A DNA stretch of 6,840 nt from Actinomycetospora sp. (GTDB lineage Bacteria > Actinomycetota > Actinomycetes > Mycobacteriales > Pseudonocardiaceae). The notes under the pieces were generated by a model. The model was not told the origin of the DNA and searched no databases. It saw only the letters and a list, made by a program, of their open reading frames with translations. Positions 1 to 5,745 of this stretch are shown in pieces; within the stretch, counting starts at the first letter, position 1, and each line of letters starts with the position of its first letter. The translations under genes were made by a program, and so were the position numbers. The DNA lies in the NCBI GenBank assembly GCA_025925615.1, contig JAICLN010000235.1, positions 1 to 6,840 on the forward strand, read 5' to 3'.

Positions 1-728
1 CGCTGCTCACCGAGCGGGAGGCGCTCCGCGAGGTCGAGCTCGCCGCGGCGGCGGGCGAGGAACGGGCCCGCATCGCGCGCGACCTGCACGACGTGCTCGC
101 CCACACCCTCTCCGGGCTGTCGTTGCACCTGCAGGGCATCCGAGCGGTCGCGGCGAAGCGGCTGGGGGCCGACGACCCGGTGATCACCTCCGTCGACCGC
201 GCCGCCGACCTCGCCCGCGCCGGGCTCGCCGAGGCCAAGCAGGCGGTGGCCGCGCTGCGGGACGACACCGCCGCGGACGCCCCGCGGGCCGCCGACCTGA
301 CCGCGCTCGCCACGGCGCACGACGCCGCGCTCGCAATCTCGGGCGACGTGGACGCCCTCGCCCCGCGGGTGCGCGAGACGGTGTTCGCGACCGTCCGCGA
401 GGCGCTGACCAACGTCGGCCGGCACGCCCCCGGGGCGGCCGTGTCGATCGCGGTGGAGGCCGGGGACGGAGGGGTCGAGGTGCGGGTGACCGACGACGGC
501 GCCGTGGCGGGCACGACGAGAGCCGGCTCGACGACGAGGGCCACGGGGCCGACGGCAGCGGGCGCCCGCGGCGATGTCGGCGGCGGGAAGGGCCTCGTGG
601 GGCTGCGCGAACGCGCCGAGCTGGTCGGCGGGACGCTCGGGTCGGGGCCGCACGAGCGGGGCTGGCGGGTGGTGCTGCACGTGCCTGCGCCGTCGACGGC
701 AGGGACGTCCGGCAGGCCGGCGCCGTGA
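1..728 (+). CDS. Sensor histidine kinase, HisKA_3 type (partial, 5' end outside window)
   Basis: This is the C-terminal 241 residues of a two-component sensor kinase, read from base 3; the sensory and membrane part lies left of the window. The dimerisation/phosphoacceptor helix reads ERARIARDLHDVLAHTL, and the phosphorylated His is the codon at 87-89. The GTG at 93 that opens an ORF is only the Val after this H-box and is not the start. The HATPase_c domain follows, with an N-box (REALTNVGRHA, about 396-428), a DDG G1 motif (492-500) and a G2 motif (GKGLVGLRERAEL, 585-623). This is the DesK/NarX-like class, which normally autophosphorylates and passes phosphate to a NarL-type regulator. That regulator is the next gene, overlapping it by GTGA (725-728). 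The loop between G1 and G2 is long and rich in Thr, Ala and Gly. The signal sensed cannot be told from this fragment. Confidence 0.95.
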   Translation, partial: LLTEREALREVELAAAAGEERARIARDLHDVLAHTLSGLSLHLQGIRAVAAKRLGADDPVITSVDRAADLARAGLAEAKQAVAALRDDTAADAPRAADLTALATAHDAALAISGDVDALAPRVRETVFATVREALTNVGRHAPGAAVSIAVEAGDGGVEVRVTDDGAVAGTTRAGSTTRATGPTAAGARGDVGGGKGLVGLRERAELVGGTLGSGPHERGWRVVLHVPAPSTAGTSGRPAP

Positions 729-1420
729 CCCCGGCTCCCGGACCGGCCCCACGCACCGGATCGAGCAGGGTGCGCGTCGTGCTCGCCGACGACCAGGCCG
801 TGGTCCGCGACGGCCTGGCCATGCTGCTCTCCGCCGCGGACGACCTCGAGGTCGTCGCCACCGCCCCCGACGGGACGCGGGCGGTGGAGGTCGTCCTCGC
901 GCAGCGTCCGGACGTCGCGCTCGTCGACCTGCGCATGCCCGGGCTCGACGGGGCGCAGGTGACCGAGGCGGTGCGCCGCGCCGCCCCCGAGGTGCGGGTC
1001 CTCGTCCTCACGACCTACGCCGACGACGACGCCGTGCTCCCCGCCCTGCGCGCGGGCGCCGCCGGCTACCTCACCAAGGACACCACCGGCGAGGCGCTGC
1101 TCTCGGCGATCCGGACGGTGGCCGCGGGCGGGTCGGTGCTCGACGCGGCCGTGCAGCGCCGCCTCGTCGACCTCGCCGGCGCCCCCGCGACCGCCGCCCC
1201 GGCACCCGAGCCCGAGCTGCCCGAGGGCCTCACCGCCCGTGAGGTCGACACCCTGCGGCTGGTCGCGGAGGGGCTCTCCAACCAGCAGGTCGCCTCGAAG
1301 CTCTTCGTCAGCGAGGCGACCGTGAAGACCCACGTCAACCATTTGATCTCGAAGCTCGCCGTCGATGGCAGGCCCGCGCTGGTCGCCTGGGCCTGGCGCC
1401 ACGGCGTCGTCTCGGGCTGA
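725..1420 (+). CDS. NarL/FixJ-family response regulator
   Basis: This 231-residue cytoplasmic DNA-binding regulator is the partner of the kinase just upstream. The receiver domain covers about residues 16-133, with acidic pair D22/D23, phosphoacceptor D68 (in VALVDLRMPG), T96/T97 and conserved K118 (GYLTKD). An Ala/Pro linker (about 150-166) leads to a LuxR-type helix-turn-helix (about 168-228) with the usual LTAREVDTLRLVAEGLSN and VSEATVKTHVNHLISKL patterns. All key receiver residues are present, so it should be phosphorylation-competent. The start chosen is the GTG at 725, which overlaps the kinase stop as GTGA and implies translational coupling. The first 15 residues are Pro-rich and dispensable-looking, so an in-frame GTG at 770 next to the first beta strand is an alternative. 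Target genes cannot be inferred. The gene ends 25 bp before the stop of a convergent gene, and I see no convincing hairpin terminator in that gap. Confidence 0.96.
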   Translation: MTPAPGPAPRTGSSRVRVVLADDQAVVRDGLAMLLSAADDLEVVATAPDGTRAVEVVLAQRPDVALVDLRMPGLDGAQVTEAVRRAAPEVRVLVLTTYADDDAVLPALRAGAAGYLTKDTTGEALLSAIRTVAAGGSVLDAAVQRRLVDLAGAPATAAPAPEPELPEGLTAREVDTLRLVAEGLSNQQVASKLFVSEATVKTHVNHLISKLAVDGRPALVAWAWRHGVVSG

Positions 1421-1445
1421 CACACAGGGCCGACAGGCGCAGCAG

Positions 1446-2582
1446 CTAGAGACCGAGGGTCTTCCCGATGATGTCGCGCTGGATCTCGCTGGTGCCGCCG
1501 TACACCGTCGACACGACCGACTGGCGCAGCAGCCGCTCCATCCCGTACTCGGTGGCGTAGCCGTAGCCGCCGAGCATCTGCATGCCCTCCAGCGAGAGGT
1601 GCTTCGCGAGCTCGGTCGCCTTGAGCTTGGCCATCGACGCCTCCTTCGGGAACAGCGCCGTCGGGTTCGCGTCGATCGTGCGGGCGGTGTCGTGCACGAG
1701 GAGCTTCGTCGCGGCGAGCTCGGTCGCGTTGTCGGCGATGCGGTGGCGCATGGCCTGGAAGCTGCCGACCGGGCGCCCGAACTGCTCGCGCTCCTTGACG
1801 TAGGCCAGCGTGTCGTCGAAGGCGCGGCGCCCGAGCCCGAGCATCAGCCCGGCGAGGATCATCCGCTCCAGGTTCAGCCCGGCCATGAGCTGGCGCCAGC
1901 CCTGGCCCTCGGTGCCGACGACGGCGTCGAAGGGCAGGTGGCAGTTCGTGAAGTAGAGGTCGTTGACCTCCTTGCCGCCCATCGTCTCGATCCCGTGGAT
2001 CTCGAGGCCCTCGGCGTCGGTGGGGACGACGAGCATCGTCAGGCCGTCGTGCTTGCCACCCTCGGTGGAGGTACGCGCGACGAGCAGGATGTGCGAGGCG
2101 ATGTGGGCGTTGGAGCACCACGTCTTCTGGCCGTCGACGACCCAGCCGTCCTCGGTCTTGGTCGCCTTGCAGGTCAGACCGCCGACGTCGGACCCGGCGC
2201 CGGGCTCGGACATCGAGATCGCCAGGACGTCGCCGCGGATCATCCCGCCGAGCAGCTCCTGCTTCTGGGCCTCCGAGCCGAACTTCTTGATCGCCTCCGC
2301 GGTGATGATCGTCGTGCCGAAGCCGCCGATCGGGGCCTGCTGGTAGGCGGTCTCCTCGAGGAAGACCAGCAGGTCGGTCATCGACCCGTCCGCGCCGCCG
2401 TAGGCCTCGGGCAGCGCGATCCCGAGCCAGCCCAGGTCGGCCATCTTCCGGTAGATCTCGTCCGAGTGCGGTCCGTCGGCGGTCAGCCGGTCGCGGGCCG
2501 CCTTGTCCGGGATCTCGCGACGGGCGAACTCGCCGATGGCGGCGGCGAGGGCGTCCTGCTCCTCGGTGAGCGTGACGGGCAT
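1446..2582 (-). CDS. Acyl-CoA dehydrogenase family protein
   Basis: This 378-residue FAD flavoenzyme has the family's usual length. It is expected to introduce an alpha,beta double bond into an acyl-CoA and pass electrons to electron-transfer flavoprotein. An N-terminal helical domain (about 5-115) is followed by the mid beta domain with the flavin signature MSEPGAGSD (124-132) and W155 in KTWCSNA. The C-terminal helical domain contains REQFGRPVGSFQAMRHRIAD (265-284) and the closing YGGTSEIQRDIIGKTLGL (361-378). The residue matching the MCAD catalytic Glu (YEGT) is Gly (G362). However E239 in GLNLERMILA sits where isovaleryl- and long-chain-type dehydrogenases keep their catalytic Glu, so the enzyme is probably active with the alternative base, perhaps on a branched or bulky acyl-CoA. 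The ATG at 2582 has a strong AGAGGAG site. The gene lies 53 bp downstream of the GntR regulator on the same strand and is probably co-transcribed with it. Confidence 0.95.
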   Translation of the reverse strand: MPVTLTEEQDALAAAIGEFARREIPDKAARDRLTADGPHSDEIYRKMADLGWLGIALPEAYGGADGSMTDLLVFLEETAYQQAPIGGFGTTIITAEAIKKFGSEAQKQELLGGMIRGDVLAISMSEPGAGSDVGGLTCKATKTEDGWVVDGQKTWCSNAHIASHILLVARTSTEGGKHDGLTMLVVPTDAEGLEIHGIETMGGKEVNDLYFTNCHLPFDAVVGTEGQGWRQLMAGLNLERMILAGLMLGLGRRAFDDTLAYVKEREQFGRPVGSFQAMRHRIADNATELAATKLLVHDTARTIDANPTALFPKEASMAKLKATELAKHLSLEGMQMLGGYGYATEYGMERLLRQSVVSTVYGGTSEIQRDIIGKTLGL

Positions 2583-2589
2583 GTCCGGG

Positions 2590-2596
2590 CTCCTCT
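2590..2596 (-). promoter_or_regulatory. Ribosome binding site of the acyl-CoA dehydrogenase
   Basis: Read on the minus strand this is AGAGGAG, seven bases before the ATG at 2582. It is a near-ideal Shine-Dalgarno sequence and fixes the start codon. It gives the dehydrogenase its own efficient initiation rather than leaving it dependent on coupling to the upstream regulator gene. Confidence 0.85.
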
Positions 2597-2607
2597 GCGG
2601 TGGGGGG

Positions 2608-2649
2608 TCAGGGGGCGGGGGTCAGGGGGCGGGATTCAGGGGGTCGGGG
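2608..2649. repeat. Three 14-bp tandem repeats, G-rich on the + strand
   Basis: Three consecutive 14-bp units begin at 2608, 2622 and 2636, each starting TCAGGGGG on the + strand and differing only in the last few bases. The block runs from the last codons and stop of the GntR gene into the gap before the dehydrogenase. On the coding (minus) strand each unit carries CCCCCTGA. Because 14 is not a multiple of three, the three TGAs fall in three different frames. The + strand (template for transcription) has at least six runs of three or more G, so it could form a G-quadruplex. Confidence 0.85.
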
Positions 2650-3364
2650 TCTTCTCGGCGAAGAAGTCGATGGCGTCGAGGTGGGCGAGCAGCAGGTCGC
2701 GGCCGTCGAGGACGTGGCGGGCCATCGCGTCGCGCGCCTGCTCGGCGTGGCCGGCGGCGACGGCCTCGAGCAGGTCGGCGTGCGAGCGCCGCATGGCCGA
2801 GCGCCACGCGGCGCTCGCGGTGTAGAAGCGGGGCGGCAGGTAGCGCTCGGCGCACCCGGCGAGCCACGCGAGCTTGCGGGAGGCGGCGGCGCGGTTCACC
2901 GCGGCGTGGAAGTCGTGCTCGGCGTGCGCGAGCGCGAGCCCGACGTCGGCCAGGCCGTTACCGGCCAGGTCCCCGCCGATCTCGCACACCCCGACGAGCC
3001 GGCCGACCTCGGCGTCGTGCTCGCGCAGCGCCGCCAGGTCCTCCGGGCCGGCGGTGGCCGCGGCTCGCGCGGCGAGCTCGCCGGTGAGGTGGGCCTGCAC
3101 GGCGAAGAGGTCGGCGACGTCCGCGCGCGCCATCGGCGCGACCACGTAGCCCCGCCGCGGGAGCGCCCGCACCATGTCGTCGGCCCGCAACGACTGCAGC
3201 GCCTCGCGGACCGGGGTCTGGCTCACGCCGAACTCCTCCCCCAGCCGGTCCACCCGCAGGAAGGTGCCGGGCGGGAGGTCCCCGGAGAGGATCCGGTCGC
3301 GCAGCAGCAGCGCCACGCGGTCGGGCATCGGCCGGTCGGGCAGCGCCATCGACTCACCGACCAT
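2636..3364 (-). CDS. GntR-family transcriptional regulator, FCD (FadR) subfamily
   Basis: This is a 242-residue DNA-binding repressor or activator. A winged helix-turn-helix occupies about residues 16-77 (LRDRILSGDLPPGTFLRVDR, then FGVSQTPVREALQSLRADDM and the wing GYVVAP). The C-terminal all-helical FCD domain (about 82-232) senses a small ligand. Residues matching the FCD metal site are visible: D151 and H153 in EHDFHAAVN, H195 in SHADLLEA and H217 in ARHVLDGRD. This suggests a metal-bound carboxylate or acyl ligand. The ATG at 3364 was chosen because it sits just after a -10-like TAGGAT; in-frame ATGs at 3349 and 3328 are alternatives, and GGTGAG lies close before 3349. The open frame continues upstream to 3931, but that part is only the antisense of the oxygenase gene. 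The regulator heads the operon with the dehydrogenase and diverges from the oxygenase, so autoregulation and control of both neighbours is likely. Confidence 0.93.
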   Translation of the reverse strand: MVGESMALPDRPMPDRVALLLRDRILSGDLPPGTFLRVDRLGEEFGVSQTPVREALQSLRADDMVRALPRRGYVVAPMARADVADLFAVQAHLTGELAARAAATAGPEDLAALREHDAEVGRLVGVCEIGGDLAGNGLADVGLALAHAEHDFHAAVNRAAASRKLAWLAGCAERYLPPRFYTASAAWRSAMRRSHADLLEAVAAGHAEQARDAMARHVLDGRDLLLAHLDAIDFFAEKTPTP

Positions 3365-3375
3365 GACGTCACCGT

Positions 3376-3394
3376 ATCCTATCGAATATAGGAT
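3376..3394. promoter_or_regulatory. Perfect inverted repeat, putative GntR operator overlapping divergent -10 elements
   Basis: ATCCTAT (3376-3382) and ATAGGAT (3388-3394) are perfect 7-bp inverted arms around the spacer CGAAT. The site lies in the 36-bp gap between the regulator (start 3364) and the oxygenase (start 3401), the usual place for a self-regulating GntR operator. Each arm also contains TAGGAT, a good actinobacterial -10 (TANNNT), facing outward. The rightward copy (3389-3394) ends 6 bases before the oxygenase ATG, which suggests a leaderless transcript. The leftward copy (3381 to 3376) ends 11 bases before the regulator ATG, giving at most a very short leader. The symmetry is seen directly; the operator and promoter roles are inferred. 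Confidence 0.7.
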
Positions 3395-3414
3395 CGATGC
3401 ATGCTCATCGATCC
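3391..3414. promoter_or_regulatory. 9-bp perfect inverted repeat with the oxygenase start codon in its loop
   Basis: GGATCGATG (3391-3399) and CATCGATCC (3406-3414) are exact reverse complements separated by six bases, CATGCT, which contain the ATG at 3401. The left arm overlaps the last four bases of the upstream inverted repeat. As RNA it would fold into a hairpin presenting the start codon in a hexaloop. If transcription starts at the ATG, as the adjacent TAGGAT suggests, the left arm is not transcribed and the repeat would instead act as DNA, for example as a second protein-binding site. Confidence 0.6.
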
Positions 3415-4231
3415 CAGACCGGAGACCCCGCGCCGCGCGGCCGACACGGTGAGCGGCGCCGTCGCCCTCGGGGCCACCGCGAACGTGATCATGCAGCTGG
3501 CGCGGCCCGCGGTCGGGTACGGCGTCGTCGAGAGCCGCGTCGACCGCGGCAACCTCATGCTCCATCCGCTGCACCGCCTGCGGACGACCAGCACGTACCT
3601 GTCGGTGACCATGCTCGGCAGCGGGCGCGACGTCCGGGACTACCGGCGCGCCGTCGGCCGCTCCCACGCCCGGGTGCGCTCGACGGACGCCAGCCCGGTC
3701 GCCTACGACGCGTTCGACCGCGAGCTCCAGATGTGGGTGGCCGGCTGCCTCGTGCGCGCCTTCGAGGACACCTGGGCCCTGCTCGTCGGGCGCCCCGGCG
3801 CGTGGCTGCCCGACGAGGTCTACCGCGAGTGCGCCCCGCTGGGCACCGGCCTGCAGGTCCGCCCCGAGCAGTGGCCCCCCGACCGCGCGGCCTTCGAGCG
3901 CTGGTGGGACGGCCAGCTCGAGCACGTGCACCTCGACGAGACCCTGCGGAACTACCTGTGGGGCCTGGCCGACCAGGAATTCCTCCCGGCCCCGCTACGA
4001 CCGGTGCTCGCCCCGTCGAGCCGGTTCCTCACCGCCGGGTTCCTGCGCGAACCGTTCCGTTCGCTGATGGGCTTCGACTGGTCCGGGGACGACCAGGAGC
4101 GCTTCGAGACGACGATGCGGCGGATCGGCACGGTGCTGAACCGGGCGCCGGGCGCGATCCGGCGTTTCCCCTACAACGCGTTCCTCGCCGACGTGCGCCT
4201 GCGCCGCGCGCTCGGGATGCCGCTCGTCTGA
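3401..4231 (+). CDS. Oxygenase MpaB family protein (DUF2236)
   Basis: This 276-residue protein belongs to the DUF2236/MpaB fold, which includes the haem b rubber oxygenase Lcp and the fungal MpaB oxygenase of mycophenolic acid synthesis. The family pattern is visible along its length: a helix like the usual QLAHPLVAxGV (here MQLARPAVGYGV, 31-42), then HPLHRLRTT (55-63), the RAVGRSHARVRST segment (83-95) and DRELQMWVAGCLV (106-118). From memory of Lcp, R59, T63 and H89 are plausible counterparts of its Arg/Thr pair and axial His ligand; this needs an alignment. There is no clear signal peptide, so it is probably cytoplasmic. The ATG at 3401 follows a -10-like element almost directly and no Shine-Dalgarno is present, as in leaderless genes. 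It diverges from a GntR regulator followed by an acyl-CoA dehydrogenase, so a role in oxidative catabolism of a hydrophobic compound is reasonable, but the substrate is unknown. Confidence 0.9.
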   Translation: MLIDPRPETPRRAADTVSGAVALGATANVIMQLARPAVGYGVVESRVDRGNLMLHPLHRLRTTSTYLSVTMLGSGRDVRDYRRAVGRSHARVRSTDASPVAYDAFDRELQMWVAGCLVRAFEDTWALLVGRPGAWLPDEVYRECAPLGTGLQVRPEQWPPDRAAFERWWDGQLEHVHLDETLRNYLWGLADQEFLPAPLRPVLAPSSRFLTAGFLREPFRSLMGFDWSGDDQERFETTMRRIGTVLNRAPGAIRRFPYNAFLADVRLRRALGMPLV

Positions 4232-4245
4232 GCAGGGCAGAGTGA

Positions 4246-4323
4246 GCGGGTGACGCGGTGCGCGACGACACCGACCGCGAGCGCATCGCCCTCGGCAACG
4301 CCGAGGCCCTGCTCGGGCTGTAG
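4246..4323 (+). pseudogene. Orphan C-terminal remnant of an amidohydrolase-2-like gene
   Basis: After an in-frame TGA at 4243-4245 the + strand reads 25 codons ending DRERIALGNAEALLGL and a TAG at 4321-4323. That ending is very like the extreme C-terminus of amidohydrolase family 2 (PF04909) enzymes, where a helix of the form (D/E)ER..I..GNA..LLGL closes the protein. Nothing upstream in this or another frame continues the domain, because the oxygenase gene occupies the preceding sequence. The simplest reading is a deletion that removed the gene except for its tail. A tiny real ORF starting at GTG 4258 (21 residues) is possible but has no clear ribosome site. The resemblance is from memory over only about 16 residues. 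Confidence 0.4.
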
Positions 4324-4330
4324 GCGGGGG

Positions 4331-4660
4331 TCAGCCCACGGGGGTGCAGGTCGGGCACGCCCGGAGCTGCTCGTCGACGTCGAGGCCGGCCGCCCACGCC
4401 CGGACGACCTCCACCCCGACCGCGGTCCAGCTCTCCGGGACACCACCCCGACGGTGGTGGTGGACGGTGCCGTCCTCCATCCCCTGGCGCAGCGCGTCCA
4501 CGGCGGTGCGCACGCGGGTCGAGAGCGAGGCCTCGGGGGACTCGGCGGGGCTGGGGAGGGCGGGGACGGTCGCGGCGGGGACGGTCGTGGCGGGGACGGG
4601 GGTGGCCTGGGCCGGGACGACGGCGACGGTGGCGGTGCGGAAATCCTCGGAAACGGTCAC
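4331..4660 (-). CDS. Hypothetical protein, 109 residues, repeat-rich N-terminus
   Basis: I do not recognise this family. The N-terminal third (residues 11-40) is Ala/Pro/Thr/Val-rich with five-residue repeats (ATPVP, ATTVP, AATVP), looking like a flexible linker rather than a membrane segment. From about residue 46 the composition becomes ordinary: a helix-like STRVRTAVDALRQGMEDG, then VHHHRRGG with three His (67-69), a second helix-like WTAVGVEVVRAWAAG, and a tail DEQLRACPTCTPVG with C102 and C105. The His triplet and the CxxC could bind a metal, but no known zinc motif is completed. The GTG at 4660 is the only useful start and its ribosome site is weak. It is the only plausible gene between the amidohydrolase remnant and the SDR gene. 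Its compositionally normal C-terminal half is the main reason to think it is real. Confidence 0.5.
   Translation of the reverse strand: MTVSEDFRTATVAVVPAQATPVPATTVPAATVPALPSPAESPEASLSTRVRTAVDALRQGMEDGTVHHHRRGGVPESWTAVGVEVVRAWAAGLDVDEQLRACPTCTPVG
4562..4606. repeat. Three 15-bp tandem repeats encoding pentapeptide repeats
   Basis: Units at 4562-4576, 4577-4591 and 4592-4606 each begin GGGGACGG and end GGC on the + strand. The first two differ at one base. They lie within the 109-residue minus-strand ORF and, being a multiple of three, expand it in frame as five-residue Val-Pro-Ala-type repeats. Confidence 0.8.
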
Positions 4661-4956
4661 GGGTGCAGGAACGGACGCCCCGCGCTCCGCCTTGAGCGTG
4701 GCCTCGGGCCCGCGACAGGGCCGAGCGTGGTGGCGCCCCTCCCCCGGTCGCCGATCTTGGTCGCAGCCGCGTCACGCCGTGTCGTCCCCCTACCCCACGC
4801 GGTCGGCGGGTCCCGTGACGCCACGCCGGGCCAATCGGTCATCGGCACCCGAACGGTCGATCACCGTCCCCGGCATCGCAGCGGTGCGCGACCACCCGCC
4901 GAGCGCCCGACGCCACCCGAAGGCGTGACACCGGGGCCCCTCCCGCGACAGGGTCC
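4661..4956. other. Gene-free stretch upstream of the 109-residue ORF
   Basis: No ORF here has protein-like composition; the open frames are Arg/Pro/Ser-rich GC artefacts. The region lies between two minus-strand genes, so it should hold the promoter of the 109-residue ORF and any terminator of the SDR gene. I could not pick out a convincing -10 or an intrinsic terminator. The only symmetry worth recording is a short repeat, ACGGT-CGATC-ACCGT (4853-4867), and an imperfect stem around 4704-4726 (CTCGGGCC against GGCCGAG). Confidence 0.5.
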
Positions 4957-5697
4957 TCACAGGGTCTGGCCGCCGTCGATCGTGATCGTCTGGCCGGTGA
5001 TCGCGCGGGAGGTCACCAGCCCCACCACGGCTGCCGCGACGTCGTCGACCGTCGTCTCCCGCCCGACGATGGCGTTCGCCGCGAGGGCCCGCCCCTGCTC
5101 CTCCTTGCCCGCCCACCAGCGGGTGAGCACCAGGCCCGGCCACACCTCGTTGACCCGTGCCGGCGCGAGGGCGTTCGCGAGCGACCGGGTGAGCCCGGAC
5201 AACGCCGCCTTCGACACCACGTAGGGCACGGACGAACCCCGCCCCGAGGACACCGACGCGCTCCCGACGTTGACCACGCACCCGTCGTCGGCGGCCCGCA
5301 GATCCGCGGCCGCCGCCCGGGCGCAGTGCCACGCCGAGAGCGTGTTCAGCCGGAACAGCCGCTCGAACACCTCGTCGTCCTCGGCCTCGAGGTCGTCGAG
5401 CGGGATGTGCTCGGTCCCGCCCGCGTTGTTGACGAGCACCGACACCGGCCCGAGCCGGTCGCGGACCGCCGCCATCAGCCCCCGCACCGCCTCGTCGTCG
5501 GTGACGTCGGCCCGGAACGCCTCCGCCGTGCCCCCGGCCGCGCGGATCGCCGCGACGGTCGCCGCGGCGTCGTCCGCAGAGCGGCTGTAGACCACAGCGA
5601 CGGGGTGGCCCGCCCCGTCCGGCCCGCGCAGCCCCGCCAGCGCCTCGGACACCGCCCGTCCGATGCCGGTGCCGCCGCCCGTCACCACCGCCGTCAT
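4957..5697 (-). CDS. Classical SDR-family NAD(P)-dependent oxidoreductase
   Basis: This 246-residue cytoplasmic enzyme interconverts a hydroxyl and a carbonyl group with a nicotinamide cofactor. It has the full classical SDR set: the TGGGTGIG cofactor loop (6-13), NNAG (90-93), catalytic N118, S146, Y159 and K163 (Ser 13 residues before Tyr in YVVSK), the PG segment (187-188) and a C-terminal ITIDGGQTL. A basic residue (R39 in VVYSRSAD) after the second strand favours NADP(H). The nearest named relatives by pattern are FabG-like 3-oxoacyl reductases and glucose-1-dehydrogenase-like proteins, but the substrate is not determinable. Residues 22-31 include a small Gly-rich insertion before the second strand. 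The ATG at 5697 has an excellent GGGAGG site. The gene is divergent from the acetyltransferase, with 48 bp between the starts. Confidence 0.95.
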   Translation of the reverse strand: MTAVVTGGGTGIGRAVSEALAGLRGPDGAGHPVAVVYSRSADDAAATVAAIRAAGGTAEAFRADVTDDEAVRGLMAAVRDRLGPVSVLVNNAGGTEHIPLDDLEAEDDEVFERLFRLNTLSAWHCARAAAADLRAADDGCVVNVGSASVSSGRGSSVPYVVSKAALSGLTRSLANALAPARVNEVWPGLVLTRWWAGKEEQGRALAANAIVGRETTVDDVAAAVVGLVTSRAITGQTITIDGGQTL

Positions 5698-5745
5698 GGG
5701 GATCCTCCCGGGGATCGTCGTCGATCAACGCGGGACGATGGTCTC
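5698..5745. promoter_or_regulatory. Divergent SDR/acetyltransferase gap with SDR ribosome site and GATC repeats
   Basis: This 48-bp gap separates two outward-facing genes and must hold at least one promoter unless they are transcribed from within each other's coding region. On the minus strand GGGAGG (5709 to 5704) lies six bases before the SDR ATG. Three GATC tetramers start at 5701, 5713 and 5723. GATCG (5713-5717) and CGATC (5722-5726) form a small inverted repeat with a 4-bp loop. No clear -10 is visible. Confidence 0.45.

Noticed and set aside
1421..1445. Possible bidirectional terminator between the convergent response regulator and dehydrogenase genes
   Set aside because: The 25-bp gap holds no stable inverted repeat and no T-run on either strand.
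1365..2825. Long + strand open frame of 486 codons opposite the dehydrogenase
   Set aside because: It is antisense to a clear acyl-CoA dehydrogenase and made of the Arg/Leu/Val/Gly mixture typical of GC-rich shadow frames.
2636..3931. 431-residue reading of the GntR gene with a long N-terminal extension
   Set aside because: The extra 189 residues are exactly antisense to the oxygenase gene and have no domain pattern; the regulator fold begins just after 3364, and the operator-like repeat would lie inside the coding region.
4853..4867. ACGGT-CGATC-ACCGT inverted repeat as an operator
   Set aside because: Arms are only 5 bp and it is 190 bp from the nearest start; expected by chance in DNA this GC-rich.
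4250..5224. 324-codon + strand open frame through the gene-poor stretch and the SDR gene
   Set aside because: Low-complexity Gly/Arg/Pro composition with no domain, overlapping the SDR gene in antisense; a GC artefact.
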